A DNA stretch of 64,000 nt, from NCBI GenBank assembly GCA_014872805.1, contig WKFN01000012.1, forward strand, positions 1 to 64,000, read 5' to 3'. Numbering within the stretch: the first letter of the stretch is position 1; every line of letters starts with the position of its first letter. This DNA comes from Opacimonas sp014872805 (GTDB taxonomy: Bacteria; Pseudomonadota; Gammaproteobacteria; Enterobacterales; Alteromonadaceae). The notes beneath the pieces were generated by a model, which worked only from the letters and a program-made list of their open reading frames with translations, was not told where the DNA came from and made no database searches. Below are positions 17,407 through 26,919 of the stretch, in pieces. The translations under genes and the position numbers were made by a program.

Positions 17407-17429
17407 GTATTTCATCAAACTTGGTTATA

Positions 17430-18302
17430 TTACCAACCAGTGATTTCGCGAAGACCTTTGCCGATATCAGCAAGAGAGCGAACGGTCTTGACGCCAGCCG
17501 CTTCTAGTGCTGCGAACTTGTCATCCGCAGTACCTTTACCACCTGCGATAATAGCGCCCGCGTGACCCATACGCTTACCTGCTGGAGCCGTTACACCTGC
17601 GATATAAGAAACAACAGGCTTAGTCACGTTTGCTTTGATGTACTCAGCCGCTTCTTCTTCTGCAGTACCACCGATTTCACCGATCATCACAATCGCTTCA
17701 GTACCTGGGTCGTTTTGGAACATTTCAAGTACGTCAATGAAGTTAGAACCAGGGATTGGGTCACCACCAATACCGACACACGTAGATTGGCCAAAACCTT
17801 CATCAGTCGTTTGCTTAACGGCTTCGTAAGTCAACGTACCAGAACGTGAAACTATTCCTACTTTACCAGGCTTGTGGATGTGACCAGGCATGATACCAAT
17901 CTTACACTCACCCGGAGTGATGACACCTGGGCAGTTTGGACCGATCATACGAACGCCTTTTTGCGTGATATATTCTTTCACATACAGCATGTCAATCGTA
18001 GGAATACCTTCAGTAATACATACAATTAGCTCGATACCTGCATCAGCGGCTTCGATGATTGAATCTTTACAGAAAGGTGCTGGTACGTAGATAACTGTTG
18101 CGGTAGCGCCAGTCGCTGCAACTGCATCTGCTACGGTATCAAATACAGGAAGACCTAGGTGCGTAGTACCGCCTTTACCAGGAGTAACACCGCCCACCAT
18201 TTGTGTGCCATACTCAATCGCCTGCTCCGAGTGGAACGTACCTTGACCACCAGTGAAACCCTGACAGATGACTTTAGTATCTTTATTAATTAAAACTGAC
18301 AT
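17430..18302 (-). CDS. sucD: Succinyl-CoA synthetase, alpha subunit
   Basis: Converts succinyl-CoA to succinate with formation of a nucleoside triphosphate, as partner of SucC. It has 290 residues, the usual length. The CoA-binding Rossmann domain is N-terminal (ICQGFTGGQGTFHSEQAIEY, near 12-31). The phosphohistidine loop GHAGAIIAGGKG lies near 245-256. The gene is last in the suc operon; its ATG shares one base with the sucC stop (TAATG), and a terminator follows 24 bp after the stop. Confidence 0.98.
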   Translation of the reverse strand: MSVLINKDTKVICQGFTGGQGTFHSEQAIEYGTQMVGGVTPGKGGTTHLGLPVFDTVADAVAATGATATVIYVPAPFCKDSIIEAADAGIELIVCITEGIPTIDMLYVKEYITQKGVRMIGPNCPGVITPGECKIGIMPGHIHKPGKVGIVSRSGTLTYEAVKQTTDEGFGQSTCVGIGGDPIPGSNFIDVLEMFQNDPGTEAIVMIGEIGGTAEEEAAEYIKANVTKPVVSYIAGVTAPAGKRMGHAGAIIAGGKGTADDKFAALEAAGVKTVRSLADIGKGLREITGW

Positions 18303-19468
18303 TATTTGCCCTCCGCCGCTGCAACTACTTTCTGCGCTGCATCTGTAAGAGATTCAGCTGCAATAATATCCAAATCAGAAGAAGCAAGTACTTCACGACC
18401 TAAATCGGCATTCGTACCTTCTAAACGCACAACCACAGGTACATTTACGCCAACTTCTTTCACCGCACCGATGATACCTTCAGCGATCATGTCACAACGT
18501 ACGATACCACCGAAGATGTTAACCAATACTGCTTTAACATTGCTGTCAGATAAGATAATTTTGAATGCTTCCGCAACACGCTCTTTGGTCGCGCCGCCAC
18601 CCACATCTAGGAAGTTTGCTGGGCTACCGCCGTGCAAGTTAACGATGTCCATCGTGCCCATTGCCAGGCCAGCACCGTTCACCATACAGCCTACATTGCC
18701 ATCTAGGGCAACGTAGTTAAGCTCAAAAGAAGCCGCATGAGCTTCACGCTCATCTTCTTGAGAAGGATCGTTCATTTCTGCAACTTTCTTTTGACGATAA
18801 AGCGCATTTGAATCCACACCTAATTTGGCGTCTAGACAGTGTAAATCACCGTCTTCTTTAATCACTAGCGGGTTAATTTCGATCAATGCCAAATCTAAAT
18901 CTTCAAACATTTTCGCAAGACCCATGAAAATGTTTGTGAACTGGCGAACTTGTACACCTTGAAGGCCAAGCTTGAATGCTATTTGACGAGCTTGGAAAGG
19001 CTGAGGACCCACTAATGGATCGATTTCAGCTTTCAGGATTTTCTCAGGTGTTTCTTCTGCAACGGTTTCAATTTCAACACCACCTTCGGTAGATGCCATG
19101 AAAACAATTTTACGAGAAGCGCGGTCAACCACTGCACCTAAATACAACTCTTGAGCGATGTCTGTGCATGATTCAACTAAGATACGGCTAACTGGCTGGC
19201 CATTTTCATCTGTTTGATACGTAACTAAGTTTTTACCTAACCAGTTCTCTGCAAACGCTTTGATGTCTGCTTTGTCTTTAACGAGCTTTACACCGCCTGC
19301 TTTGCCACGTCCACCTGCGTGAACTTGACATTTAACGACCCACATGTCGCCGCCAATTTTATCTGCCGCTGCAACTGCCTCTTCTGGCGTAGCTGCTGCG
19401 AATCCTTCAGAAACAGGTAAGCCATATTCTCTGAATAATTGCTTGCCTTGATATTCATGCAAATTCAT
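18302..19468 (-). CDS. sucC: Succinyl-CoA synthetase, beta subunit
   Basis: ATP-grasp subunit that binds nucleotide and succinate, 388 residues, full length. It begins MNLHEYQGKQLFREYGLP, as in the family. ATP-grasp elements include KCQVHAGGRGKAGGVK near 45-60 and the Mg site EINPLVI near 197-203. The C-terminal domain shows VNIFGGIVRCD. It overlaps sucD by one base. It is separated from sucB by 149 bp holding a hairpin, so its expression may differ in level from sucAB. Confidence 0.98.
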   Translation of the reverse strand: MNLHEYQGKQLFREYGLPVSEGFAAATPEEAVAAADKIGGDMWVVKCQVHAGGRGKAGGVKLVKDKADIKAFAENWLGKNLVTYQTDENGQPVSRILVESCTDIAQELYLGAVVDRASRKIVFMASTEGGVEIETVAEETPEKILKAEIDPLVGPQPFQARQIAFKLGLQGVQVRQFTNIFMGLAKMFEDLDLALIEINPLVIKEDGDLHCLDAKLGVDSNALYRQKKVAEMNDPSQEDEREAHAASFELNYVALDGNVGCMVNGAGLAMGTMDIVNLHGGSPANFLDVGGGATKERVAEAFKIILSDSNVKAVLVNIFGGIVRCDMIAEGIIGAVKEVGVNVPVVVRLEGTNADLGREVLASSDLDIIAAESLTDAAQKVVAAAEGK

Positions 19469-19561
19469 GTTTTCTATCCGCTTTTTTGATTAAAAATCAG
19501 ACGTTAATACGTCCATTCGTTGCTAAAAAGAATGTTTCATGGGTATAAAACACTCAAAACA

Positions 19562-19592
19562 AGACCGATGATACGTGATGTAACATCGGTCT
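19562..19592 (-). terminator. Hairpin between sucB and sucC (possible attenuator or mRNA processing site)
   Basis: AGACCGATG pairs perfectly with CATCGGTCT around a 13-base loop, located after the sucB stop and before sucC. On the minus strand it is followed by TGTTTTG rather than a pure T-run. It may reduce readthrough or protect the 3' end of the sucAB message. Confidence 0.5.
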
Positions 19593-19617
19593 AAAACTCT
19601 AAAAGACCAAAGTCTAA

Positions 19618-21087
19618 CTATACATCAAGTAGTAGACGCGTTGGATCTTCTAACATCTCTTTGACTGTCACTAGGAAGCCAACTGACTCCTTACCATCAA
19701 TAATGCGGTGATCATACGATAATGCCAAGTACATCATTGGTAAGATCTCAACTTTGCCATTCACCGCTACTGGGCGATCTTGGATTTTGTGCATACCCAA
19801 AATGGCACTTTGAGGTGGGTTGATGATAGGTGTTGATAACAATGAGCCAAATACCCCACCGTTAGTGATAGTGAAGTTACCGCCTTGTAATTCGTCTAAA
19901 GACAACTTGCCGTCACGACCTTTGATCGCTAGTGCTTTAATACCTTTTTCGATATCCGCCATACCTAACGCATCTGTGTCTTTTAGTACTGGAGTCACTA
20001 GACCACGAGGGGTAGAAACTGCAATGGATACGTCAAAATAGTTGTGGTAAACAATGTCATCACCGTCAATAGACGCATTCACTTCTGGGTAACGCTTCAA
20101 TGCTTCTGTTACTGCTTTAACATAGAATGACATAAAGCCTAAACGAATACCGTGACGCTTCTCAAAACCGTCTTGATATTGCTTACGCAAATCCATGATA
20201 GGCTTCATGTTGATTTCATTGAATGTCGTCAACATCGCTGTAGAGTTTTTCGCTTCTAATAGACGGTTAGCGATTGTCTTTCGTAAACGCGTCATTGGTA
20301 CGCGTTTTTCTGAACGCTCACCACCAAGGTTAACGGCTGCTTCTGCTACTGGAGCTGTCGCCATAGGAGCCGAGCCACCTTTTAAGAATTGCTCAACGTC
20401 TTCTTTTGTAATACGTCCACCTTTGCCTGTGCCTTTTACTTTCGCTGGGTCAACGCCTTTTTCGGCTAGTAAACGACGAACTGAAGGGCTAAGTGCATCG
20501 TTATCATCACTTGACGCTTCTTCCGCTGCTGCCGGCGCAGCTGCAGCTGGCGCTGCACCGTGTGCAAACTGTGCAATCACTTCTTCTGCAGTGACCGTCG
20601 CACCTTCTTCAGCGCTGATTGCAGTCAAAGTACCATCTGCAGGAGCAACGACTTCAAGTACTACTTTATCGGTTTCGATATCGACAAGATTCTGATCGCG
20701 AGAAACTGGCTCGCCAACCTTAACATGCCAAGTTGCAACGGTAGCATCCGCTACAGACTCAGGTAGTACTGGCACTTTAATGTCTTCGGTTTTACCTGAC
20801 GCAACTGGCGATGCGGCTGCTGGCGCTGCCGCTGGAGCGGCTGCTGAAGCACCTTCAGTCAAATTAGCAATAACTTGTTCAGCTAATACTGTTGCGCCTT
20901 CTTCATGAAGGATTTCAGCAATCACACCATCAGCGGGTGCAACCACTTCTAACACCACTTTATCGGTTTCAATATCAACAAGATTTTGGTCACGTGTTAC
21001 AGCATCGCCCGCTTTTACGTGCCAAGTAGCAACCGTTGCATCCGCTACCGATTCAGGTAATACGGGAACTTTAATTTCAGTAGTCAT
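19618..21087 (-). CDS. sucB: Dihydrolipoamide succinyltransferase (E2 of 2-oxoglutarate dehydrogenase) with two lipoyl domains
   Basis: Core E2 enzyme moving the succinyl group from E1-bound lipoate to CoA. It has 489 residues, longer than the roughly 400 of E. coli SucB because the lipoyl domain is doubled: both copies carry VPVLPESVADATVATWHVK and the lipoylated DIETDKVVLEV, near 5-75 and 105-175. Ala/Pro-rich linkers separate them. A peripheral subunit-binding domain follows (SPSVRRLLAEKGVD, near 205-240), then the catalytic domain with SYDHRIIDGKE near 458-468. The ribosome site is AAGGAC. It sits 12 bp after sucA. Two-lipoyl SucB proteins occur in some bacteria, so this is a variant and not a defect. 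Confidence 0.97.
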   Translation of the reverse strand: MTTEIKVPVLPESVADATVATWHVKAGDAVTRDQNLVDIETDKVVLEVVAPADGVIAEILHEEGATVLAEQVIANLTEGASAAAPAAAPAAASPVASGKTEDIKVPVLPESVADATVATWHVKVGEPVSRDQNLVDIETDKVVLEVVAPADGTLTAISAEEGATVTAEEVIAQFAHGAAPAAAAPAAAEEASSDDNDALSPSVRRLLAEKGVDPAKVKGTGKGGRITKEDVEQFLKGGSAPMATAPVAEAAVNLGGERSEKRVPMTRLRKTIANRLLEAKNSTAMLTTFNEINMKPIMDLRKQYQDGFEKRHGIRLGFMSFYVKAVTEALKRYPEVNASIDGDDIVYHNYFDVSIAVSTPRGLVTPVLKDTDALGMADIEKGIKALAIKGRDGKLSLDELQGGNFTITNGGVFGSLLSTPIINPPQSAILGMHKIQDRPVAVNGKVEILPMMYLALSYDHRIIDGKESVGFLVTVKEMLEDPTRLLLDV

Positions 21088-21099
21088 TGTGTTTGTCCT

Positions 21100-23922
21100 T
21101 TATTTAATATTGAGTGCGTCTTCAACCAACGCTTTTTGCTGTTGATTGTGGACGGCTATGTAGCCAACCGCTGGAGATGCTGATGCGTCTCGTCCGGCAT
21201 AAGTTAATGTCGCTCCAGCAGGGATTGACTCATAAAAATGGTGCTGTGAACAATACCAAGCGCCTTGATTCTTCGGCTCTTCTTGGCACCATACCCAGTC
21301 TTTTACGTGTTTGTATTGCTCTACCACTTTCTGCATCTCAGCAGATGGGAATGGGTAAAGCTGTTCAATACGAACAATAGCGGTGTCGCTTAGTTCTTTT
21401 TCACGACGCTTTTCAAGTAAGTCGTAATAAACTTTGCCCGAACACATCACAACGCGTTTGACCTTCTTCGGAGCGATATCATCAATCTCAGGCAAGACGT
21501 TATGGAATACGCCTTCTGCTAATTCCTCCATTGATGAGACCGCTAATGGATGGCGCAACAATGATTTAGGCGACATGACAATCAAAGGACGACGCATTGG
21601 GCGTACCGCTTGACGACGCAACATATTGTATACCTGTGCCGGAGTTGATGGCACACATACTTGCCAATTGTGATCGGCACATAATTGTAAGAAACGTTCT
21701 AAACGCGCTGAGCTATGCTCAGGGCCTTGGCCTTCATAACCATGTGGCAGTAGTACGGTCAAGCCACACAGACGACCCCACTTGGCTTCACCAGAACACA
21801 AGAACTGATCGAATACTACCTGCGCACCATTTGCGAAATCACCGAATTGGGCTTCCCAAATGGTTAATGTGCGGGGCTCAGCAGTTGAATAACCATATTC
21901 AAATGCCAATACGGCCTCTTCAGATAATACGGAATCGTGTACTTCAAAGCGACCTTGTTCAGGCGCAATATTTTGTAGTGGCAAATAGACGCTTGCATCC
22001 GTTTGATTGTGCAGAACGGCATGACGGTGGAAGAACGTACCACGTCCAGAGTCTTGACCGGTAATACGGATATCCGTGCCTTCTGCGACTAATGACGCAT
22101 AGGCTAGGTTTTCCGCCATACCCCAATCGAGTAAGCGTTCGCCTTCAACCATTGCACGACGGTCGTCATACTGTTTTTTGACACGAGAGTGCAACTTGTG
22201 CTCAGCAGGGATATCAACAATACGCTGACCTAATTCAATTAGACGTTCTACCGGTAATTTACCGTCATAAGCAACATCCCAGTCGTGCCCTAAGAACGGA
22301 GTCCAATCAACTGAGTGCTCGGTCATTGGACGCCACTCTTCTACCACACAAGCACCGTGGTCAAGGGCTGCGCGATACTCAGTAATGAGTTTATCGATTT
22401 CATGCTGTTCAACACTGCCTTCTGCAGTCAATTGTTGTGCGTACAACTCACGAGGCACAGGGTGTTTTTTGACCTTTTGATACATCAACGGTTGCGTTGC
22501 ATTGGGTTCATCCGCTTCGTTATGACCATGACGGCGATAACAAACTAAGTCAATCACCACATCACGTTTAAACTTATTGCGGTAATCCAGCGCAAGCTTA
22601 GTGACAAAAGCAACGGCTTCTGGATCATCACCATTCACATGGAAAATAGGCGCCTGAACCATCTTGGCGATATCAGTACAATATTGCGTCGAACGCGTAT
22701 CTTCAGTCTTATTGGTCGTAAAACCAACTTGGTTATTAATCACAATGCGAACGGTACCACCAACCGAATATGCACGAGTCTGTGACATGTTGAAGGTTTC
22801 TTGGACAACACCTTGTCCCGCAATCGCAGAGTCACCGTGAATGGTAATTGGTAACACTTTGGTACCTTCAGAATCACGACGCTCTAAACGCGCTTTTACA
22901 GAGCCCATTACCACAGGATTGACAATCTCAAGGTGCGATGGGTTAAAAGCGAGTGCTAAGTGAACGTTGCCGCCATCTGTTGCAAAATCAGATGAATAAC
23001 CTGCATGATACTTCACATCACCTGCACCTAATGATTCATCATGCTTACCCGCAAATTCATCGAATAAGACGGATGGGTTTTTGCCTAACACGTTGACCAA
23101 TACATTTAAACGACCACGGTGAGCCATACCGATAACGACTTCTTTTGAGCCCGATGCACCGGCTTCATTGATAAGCCCCTTCAACATTGGAATTAAAGAG
23201 TCACCGCCTTCTAGCGAGAAACGCTTTGCTCCAGGGAACTTAGAGCCCAGGTATTTTTCCATGCCGTCAGCAGCAATTAAGCCTTTTAATATCTTGATCT
23301 TCTCATCACGAGAAATTTCAGGACGCGCTTCAACCGATTCAATTCGCTGTTGCAACCAACGCTTTTGCTCGGTATCCGTGATGTGCATATATTCTGCACC
23401 AATCGAAGCACAGTAAGTACGGTTTAGTGATTTGTACAACTCACCCAAAGACATCTTGTCTTTACCGATTGCATAAGAACCGACATTAAATACTGTATCA
23501 AAATCTCGTTCAGACAAGTTGTGATGAGACAACTCTAAATCGCGCACACGCTCTTGACGCCATAAACCGAGTGGATCAAGGTTGGCGTGTTGATGCCCAC
23601 GGAAGCGATAGGCATTGATGAGCTGTAAAACTTTGACCTGTTTTTCATCGCCTGCGACGCCCACTTGCTGTGGAGCGCTTGAAGCAGCGCGAGCAATAGG
23701 ACCAAGTGCGGCGAGTTTGCGGTACTGTTCGCGAATTTCAGTGTGATTGGCGTCAAGTGAAACGCCATCAACTTTTGGTAAAGAATCAAATACTTCTTGC
23801 CAAGTAGCTGGAACGCTCTGCGGATCCTCTAGATAGAGTTCAAATAACTCTTCTACATAGGCCGCATTTGCACCTGCCATGTGTGAGGATTCCCACCAAG
23901 CTTGCATTGTGCTTTGTTGCAT
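21100..23922 (-). CDS. sucA: 2-oxoglutarate dehydrogenase E1 component
   Basis: Thiamine-diphosphate enzyme that decarboxylates 2-oxoglutarate and passes the succinyl group to SucB; 940 residues, normal length. The N-terminal E2-binding segment (AYVEELFELYLEDPQSVP) is followed by the E1 motifs GMAHRGRLNVLVNVLGK near 262-278, the ThDP loop region GDSAIAGQGVVQET and the transketolase-like half (GQDSGRGTFFHRHAVLH). The C-terminus has WCQEEPKNQGAW. It lies downstream of sdhB, with a clear terminator between them, so it probably has its own promoter. Confidence 0.98.
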   Translation of the reverse strand: MQQSTMQAWWESSHMAGANAAYVEELFELYLEDPQSVPATWQEVFDSLPKVDGVSLDANHTEIREQYRKLAALGPIARAASSAPQQVGVAGDEKQVKVLQLINAYRFRGHQHANLDPLGLWRQERVRDLELSHHNLSERDFDTVFNVGSYAIGKDKMSLGELYKSLNRTYCASIGAEYMHITDTEQKRWLQQRIESVEARPEISRDEKIKILKGLIAADGMEKYLGSKFPGAKRFSLEGGDSLIPMLKGLINEAGASGSKEVVIGMAHRGRLNVLVNVLGKNPSVLFDEFAGKHDESLGAGDVKYHAGYSSDFATDGGNVHLALAFNPSHLEIVNPVVMGSVKARLERRDSEGTKVLPITIHGDSAIAGQGVVQETFNMSQTRAYSVGGTVRIVINNQVGFTTNKTEDTRSTQYCTDIAKMVQAPIFHVNGDDPEAVAFVTKLALDYRNKFKRDVVIDLVCYRRHGHNEADEPNATQPLMYQKVKKHPVPRELYAQQLTAEGSVEQHEIDKLITEYRAALDHGACVVEEWRPMTEHSVDWTPFLGHDWDVAYDGKLPVERLIELGQRIVDIPAEHKLHSRVKKQYDDRRAMVEGERLLDWGMAENLAYASLVAEGTDIRITGQDSGRGTFFHRHAVLHNQTDASVYLPLQNIAPEQGRFEVHDSVLSEEAVLAFEYGYSTAEPRTLTIWEAQFGDFANGAQVVFDQFLCSGEAKWGRLCGLTVLLPHGYEGQGPEHSSARLERFLQLCADHNWQVCVPSTPAQVYNMLRRQAVRPMRRPLIVMSPKSLLRHPLAVSSMEELAEGVFHNVLPEIDDIAPKKVKRVVMCSGKVYYDLLEKRREKELSDTAIVRIEQLYPFPSAEMQKVVEQYKHVKDWVWCQEEPKNQGAWYCSQHHFYESIPAGATLTYAGRDASASPAVGYIAVHNQQQKALVEDALNIK

Positions 23923-23995
23923 CGATTATGCCCTGTTTCCTATTTGTGATGTGTAGTCTTGCTGTGACCACGTCCATTGTTTCAATATTTTGTGC

Positions 23996-24031
23996 AAAAA
24001 AATAGCCATCCATGTCACGGGATAGCTATTT
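23996..24031 (-). terminator. Terminator between sdhB and sucA
   Basis: On the minus strand AAATAGCTATCC pairs with GGATGGCTATTT (one non-Watson-Crick position), followed by a run of seven T. It comes about 40 bp after the sdhB stop and before sucA, splitting the sdh and suc transcripts at least in part. Confidence 0.8.
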
Positions 24032-24070
24032 AGGAACTGAAGGCCGACTTGCTGTCAACCTTTATTACAA

Positions 24071-24781
24071 CTAAACAGCTCGTTGTAGAAGCATCGATTT
24101 GATTTGACCGATGGCTTTGGTCGGGTTTAATCCTTTCGGACAAACGCTGACACAGTTCATAATCCCGTGACAACGGAATACACTAAACGCATCATCCAGA
24201 TCATTCAATCGTTCTTCAGTCGCAGTATCACGGCTATCTACTAAGAAGCGATAGGCGTGTAACAAACCAGCAGGCCCAATAAATTTATCAGGGTTCCACC
24301 AGAATGATGGGCACGATGTAGAACAACATGCACATAAAATACACTCATAAAGACCGTCTAACTTTGCACGTTCTTCAGGAGACTGAAGGTGCTCACGTGC
24401 TGGAGGCTGTTTATTATCATTAATCAAGAATGGCTTGATTTTTTCATACTGGTTATAGAACTGCGTCATATCAACGACTAGGTCACGAACAACAGGTAGA
24501 CCCGGTAAAGGTCTAACAACAATTGTACCATTGCCTAAGGCTGATAATGGAGTGATACATGCAAGGCCGTTTTTGCCATTCATGTTCATACCATCAGAAC
24601 CACATACCCCCTCACGACAAGAGCGACGGAAAGATAAAGTTGGGTCTTGTTCCTTGAGCGCCAAAAGTGCGTCAAGAACCATCATATCCTGACCTTCTTC
24701 AACCTCTAACGAGTATTCCTGCATACGAGGCTTGTCATCGATATCAGGGTTGTAGCGATAAATTGAAAAATTAAGTTGCAT
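24071..24781 (-). CDS. sdhB: Succinate dehydrogenase iron-sulfur subunit
   Basis: Electron-transfer subunit of complex II at the inner face of the membrane, passing electrons from SdhA to quinone. Cluster ligands are visible: CREGVCGSDGMNMNG and a following C for [2Fe-2S] (near 55-75), CILCACCSTSCP near 147-158 and CVSVCPKGLNP near 204-214 for the [4Fe-4S] and [3Fe-4S] centres. I place the start at the second ATG (MQLNFSIYRYNPD): the AAGGAG site is 7 bases before it and only one base before the first ATG, and it matches the start of E. coli SdhB. Last gene of sdhCDAB. Confidence 0.97.
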   Translation of the reverse strand: MQLNFSIYRYNPDIDDKPRMQEYSLEVEEGQDMMVLDALLALKEQDPTLSFRRSCREGVCGSDGMNMNGKNGLACITPLSALGNGTIVVRPLPGLPVVRDLVVDMTQFYNQYEKIKPFLINDNKQPPAREHLQSPEERAKLDGLYECILCACCSTSCPSFWWNPDKFIGPAGLLHAYRFLVDSRDTATEERLNDLDDAFSVFRCHGIMNCVSVCPKGLNPTKAIGQIKSMLLQRAV

Positions 24782-24792
24782 CTTCATTCTCC

Positions 24793-26565
24793 TTAATATG
24801 TACGCGCTTTCGGCGGGAAGGCCTCACGCAAATTAGGCGTCATATTAACGTCACGTTTAGTCATGCCTTCAGTTTGAGGGCGGTAGATAGAGTGGCATAA
24901 CCAATTATCATCATCACGCTCTGGGAAGTCGAAGCGGCTGTGCGCACCACGGCTTTCCGTTCTGAAGTTCGCTGCAACTGCTGTTGAGTACGCTGTTTCC
25001 ATTAAGTTATCAAGCTCTAAACACTCGATACGCTGAGTGTTGAAGTCTGATGACTTATCATCCAAACGAGCATGTTGTAAACGCTCACGGATTTCTTTTA
25101 ATTCTTTAAGACCTTCAGCCATTGCATCGCCTTCACGGAATACCGAGAAGTTTAATTGCATACACTGCTGCATGTCTTTTTTGATTTGAACTGGGTCTTC
25201 ACCTTTACCAACCGCTGATGATTCCCAACGATTAAAGCGCGATAGTGACCCGTCTAAATCAGATTCAGACGCATCGCGAGATACGCTGATTTCTTTAAGT
25301 TTATCGCCAAGGTGTAAACCTGTCGCACGACCGAATACAACCAAGTCAAGAAGTGAGTTACCGCCAAGACGGTTTGCACCGTGTACGGATACACAGGCGA
25401 TCTCACCACAAGCAAATAAACCTTCCACTGGGACGTCATTGCCATTGTCATCGATATTGATGACTTGACCATCAACGTTAGTTGGTAATCCACCCATCAT
25501 ATAGTGACACGTTGGGATAACTGGAATCGGCTCTTTGACCGGGTCAACGTGTGCAAATGTGCGAGATAATTCAAGGATGCCAGGTAAACGCGACTCAAGG
25601 ACTTCTTTACCTAAGTGGTCAAGTTTGAGCTTGATGTGTGGGCCCCAAGGACCATCACAACCGCGACCTTCACGAATTTCAGTCATCATTGAACGCGCAA
25701 CAACATCACGGCCCGCTAGGTCTTTTGCATTAGGTGCATAACGTTCCATGAAGCGCTCGCCATCTTTGTTTAGAAGATAACCACCCTCACCACGACAGCC
25801 TTCAGTAACCAAGGTCCCTGCGCCAGCGATACCCGTTGGATGGAACTGCCACATTTCCATATCCTGAACCGCAACACCTGCGCGTAGTGCCATACCAACA
25901 CCGTCACCAGTGTTGATGTGAGCATTGGTAGTAGACGCGTAGATACGGCCAGCACCACCCGTTGCTAGGACAACCGCTTTGGATTTGAAGTACACCACTT
26001 CGCCCGTTTCGATGTCTATTGCAGTACAACCAACCACAGCACCGTCTTGATTTTTAACTAAGTCAAGCGCATACCACTCAGAAAATACTTTGGTTTTGTT
26101 TTTAACGTTTTGCTGATAAAGCAAATGCAACAATGCATGACCTGTACGGTCTGCTGCGGCTGCGGTACGGGCAGCTTGCTCACCTCCAAAGTTTTTAGAC
26201 TGGCCACCAAATGGACGTTGGTAAACACGACCTTCTTCAGTACGCGAAAAAGGCAAACCCATGTTTTCCATTTCAATAATGGCTTCTGGGCCGGTTTTAC
26301 ACATGTATTCAATCGCATCTTGGTCACCGATATAATCAGAACCTTTGACCGTATCGTACATGTGCCATTCCCAATTATCTTCGTGAGAATTACCCAATGC
26401 TACTGTGATACCACCCTGTGCAGATACAGTGTGAGAACGAGTCGGGAATACTTTGGAAAGCAAAGCACAAGACTGACCTGATTGAGAGATTTGTAAAGCA
26501 GCGCGCATACCCGCACCACCTGCGCCGATTACAACGGCATCGAATTCATGAACTGGAATACCCAT
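24793..26565 (-). CDS. sdhA: Succinate dehydrogenase flavoprotein subunit
   Basis: Catalytic subunit oxidising succinate to fumarate, 590 residues. The FAD-binding GAGGAGMRAAL lies near 14-24. The covalent flavin His is in RSHTVSAQGG near 43-52. Active-site segments are HPTGIAGAGTLVTEG near 241-255, RDVVARSM near 286-293 and CHYMMGG near 352-358, with the C-terminal ESRGAHSRFDFPERDD. All key residues seem intact. Operon order sdhC-D-A-B is standard. Confidence 0.98.
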   Translation of the reverse strand: MGIPVHEFDAVVIGAGGAGMRAALQISQSGQSCALLSKVFPTRSHTVSAQGGITVALGNSHEDNWEWHMYDTVKGSDYIGDQDAIEYMCKTGPEAIIEMENMGLPFSRTEEGRVYQRPFGGQSKNFGGEQAARTAAAADRTGHALLHLLYQQNVKNKTKVFSEWYALDLVKNQDGAVVGCTAIDIETGEVVYFKSKAVVLATGGAGRIYASTTNAHINTGDGVGMALRAGVAVQDMEMWQFHPTGIAGAGTLVTEGCRGEGGYLLNKDGERFMERYAPNAKDLAGRDVVARSMMTEIREGRGCDGPWGPHIKLKLDHLGKEVLESRLPGILELSRTFAHVDPVKEPIPVIPTCHYMMGGLPTNVDGQVINIDDNGNDVPVEGLFACGEIACVSVHGANRLGGNSLLDLVVFGRATGLHLGDKLKEISVSRDASESDLDGSLSRFNRWESSAVGKGEDPVQIKKDMQQCMQLNFSVFREGDAMAEGLKELKEIRERLQHARLDDKSSDFNTQRIECLELDNLMETAYSTAVAANFRTESRGAHSRFDFPERDDDNWLCHSIYRPQTEGMTKRDVNMTPNLREAFPPKARTY

Positions 26566-26571
26566 CGTCTA

Positions 26572-26919
26572 TTACACTCCCCAAAGTACAAATAAGCCTA
26601 CCGCTACATAGACGAAGGCAATAATATTTAACACGTATTGTAAACCAGCACGTAATCCAGCTGGCTTAATGTAGTCCGTTAGTACCTGCCATAGGCCTAT
26701 GCGAACGTGTAACATTACTGAGACTAATGCCGCAAGAGTAAACACTTTGGTCGTTAACGAACCAAAGAATCCTTGCCACACGTCATAAGTAACTTTGTCA
26801 GTGGTAATGAAAAACCAACCGATGTAGAAAGAAAACAGCATAATGATAAATGCTGTAGCGCGTAATGACACCCAGTCTTGGACGCCGTCGCGTTTGATTG
26901 TTGCTTGATTGGTTACCAC
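26572..26919 (-). CDS. sdhD: Succinate dehydrogenase membrane anchor subunit
   Basis: Small membrane subunit holding haem b and quinone with SdhC, three membrane spans. I use the GTG at 26917-26919 (VTNQATIKRDGVQDWVS): AGGGG lies just upstream and it gives 115 residues, the length of E. coli SdhD. The longer frame begins at another GTG at 26955. The gene then overlaps the sdhC stop by 7 bp (GTGGTAA), suggesting coupling. The haem-ligand region HVRIGLWQVLTDY is present near 74-86. Confidence 0.92.
   Translation of the reverse strand: MVTNQATIKRDGVQDWVSLRATAFIIMLFSFYIGWFFITTDKVTYDVWQGFFGSLTTKVFTLAALVSVMLHVRIGLWQVLTDYIKPAGLRAGLQYVLNIIAFVYVAVGLFVLWGV

Noticed and set aside
20195..20695. 166-codon plus-strand open frame over sucB
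   Set aside because: Antisense to a certain gene; its Ala/Ser-rich sequence is the mirror of the Ala/Pro linkers and lipoyl region of SucB.
21597..22064. 155-codon plus-strand open frame over sucA
   Set aside because: Antisense to the conserved transketolase-like half of SucA, with no family resemblance or ribosome site.
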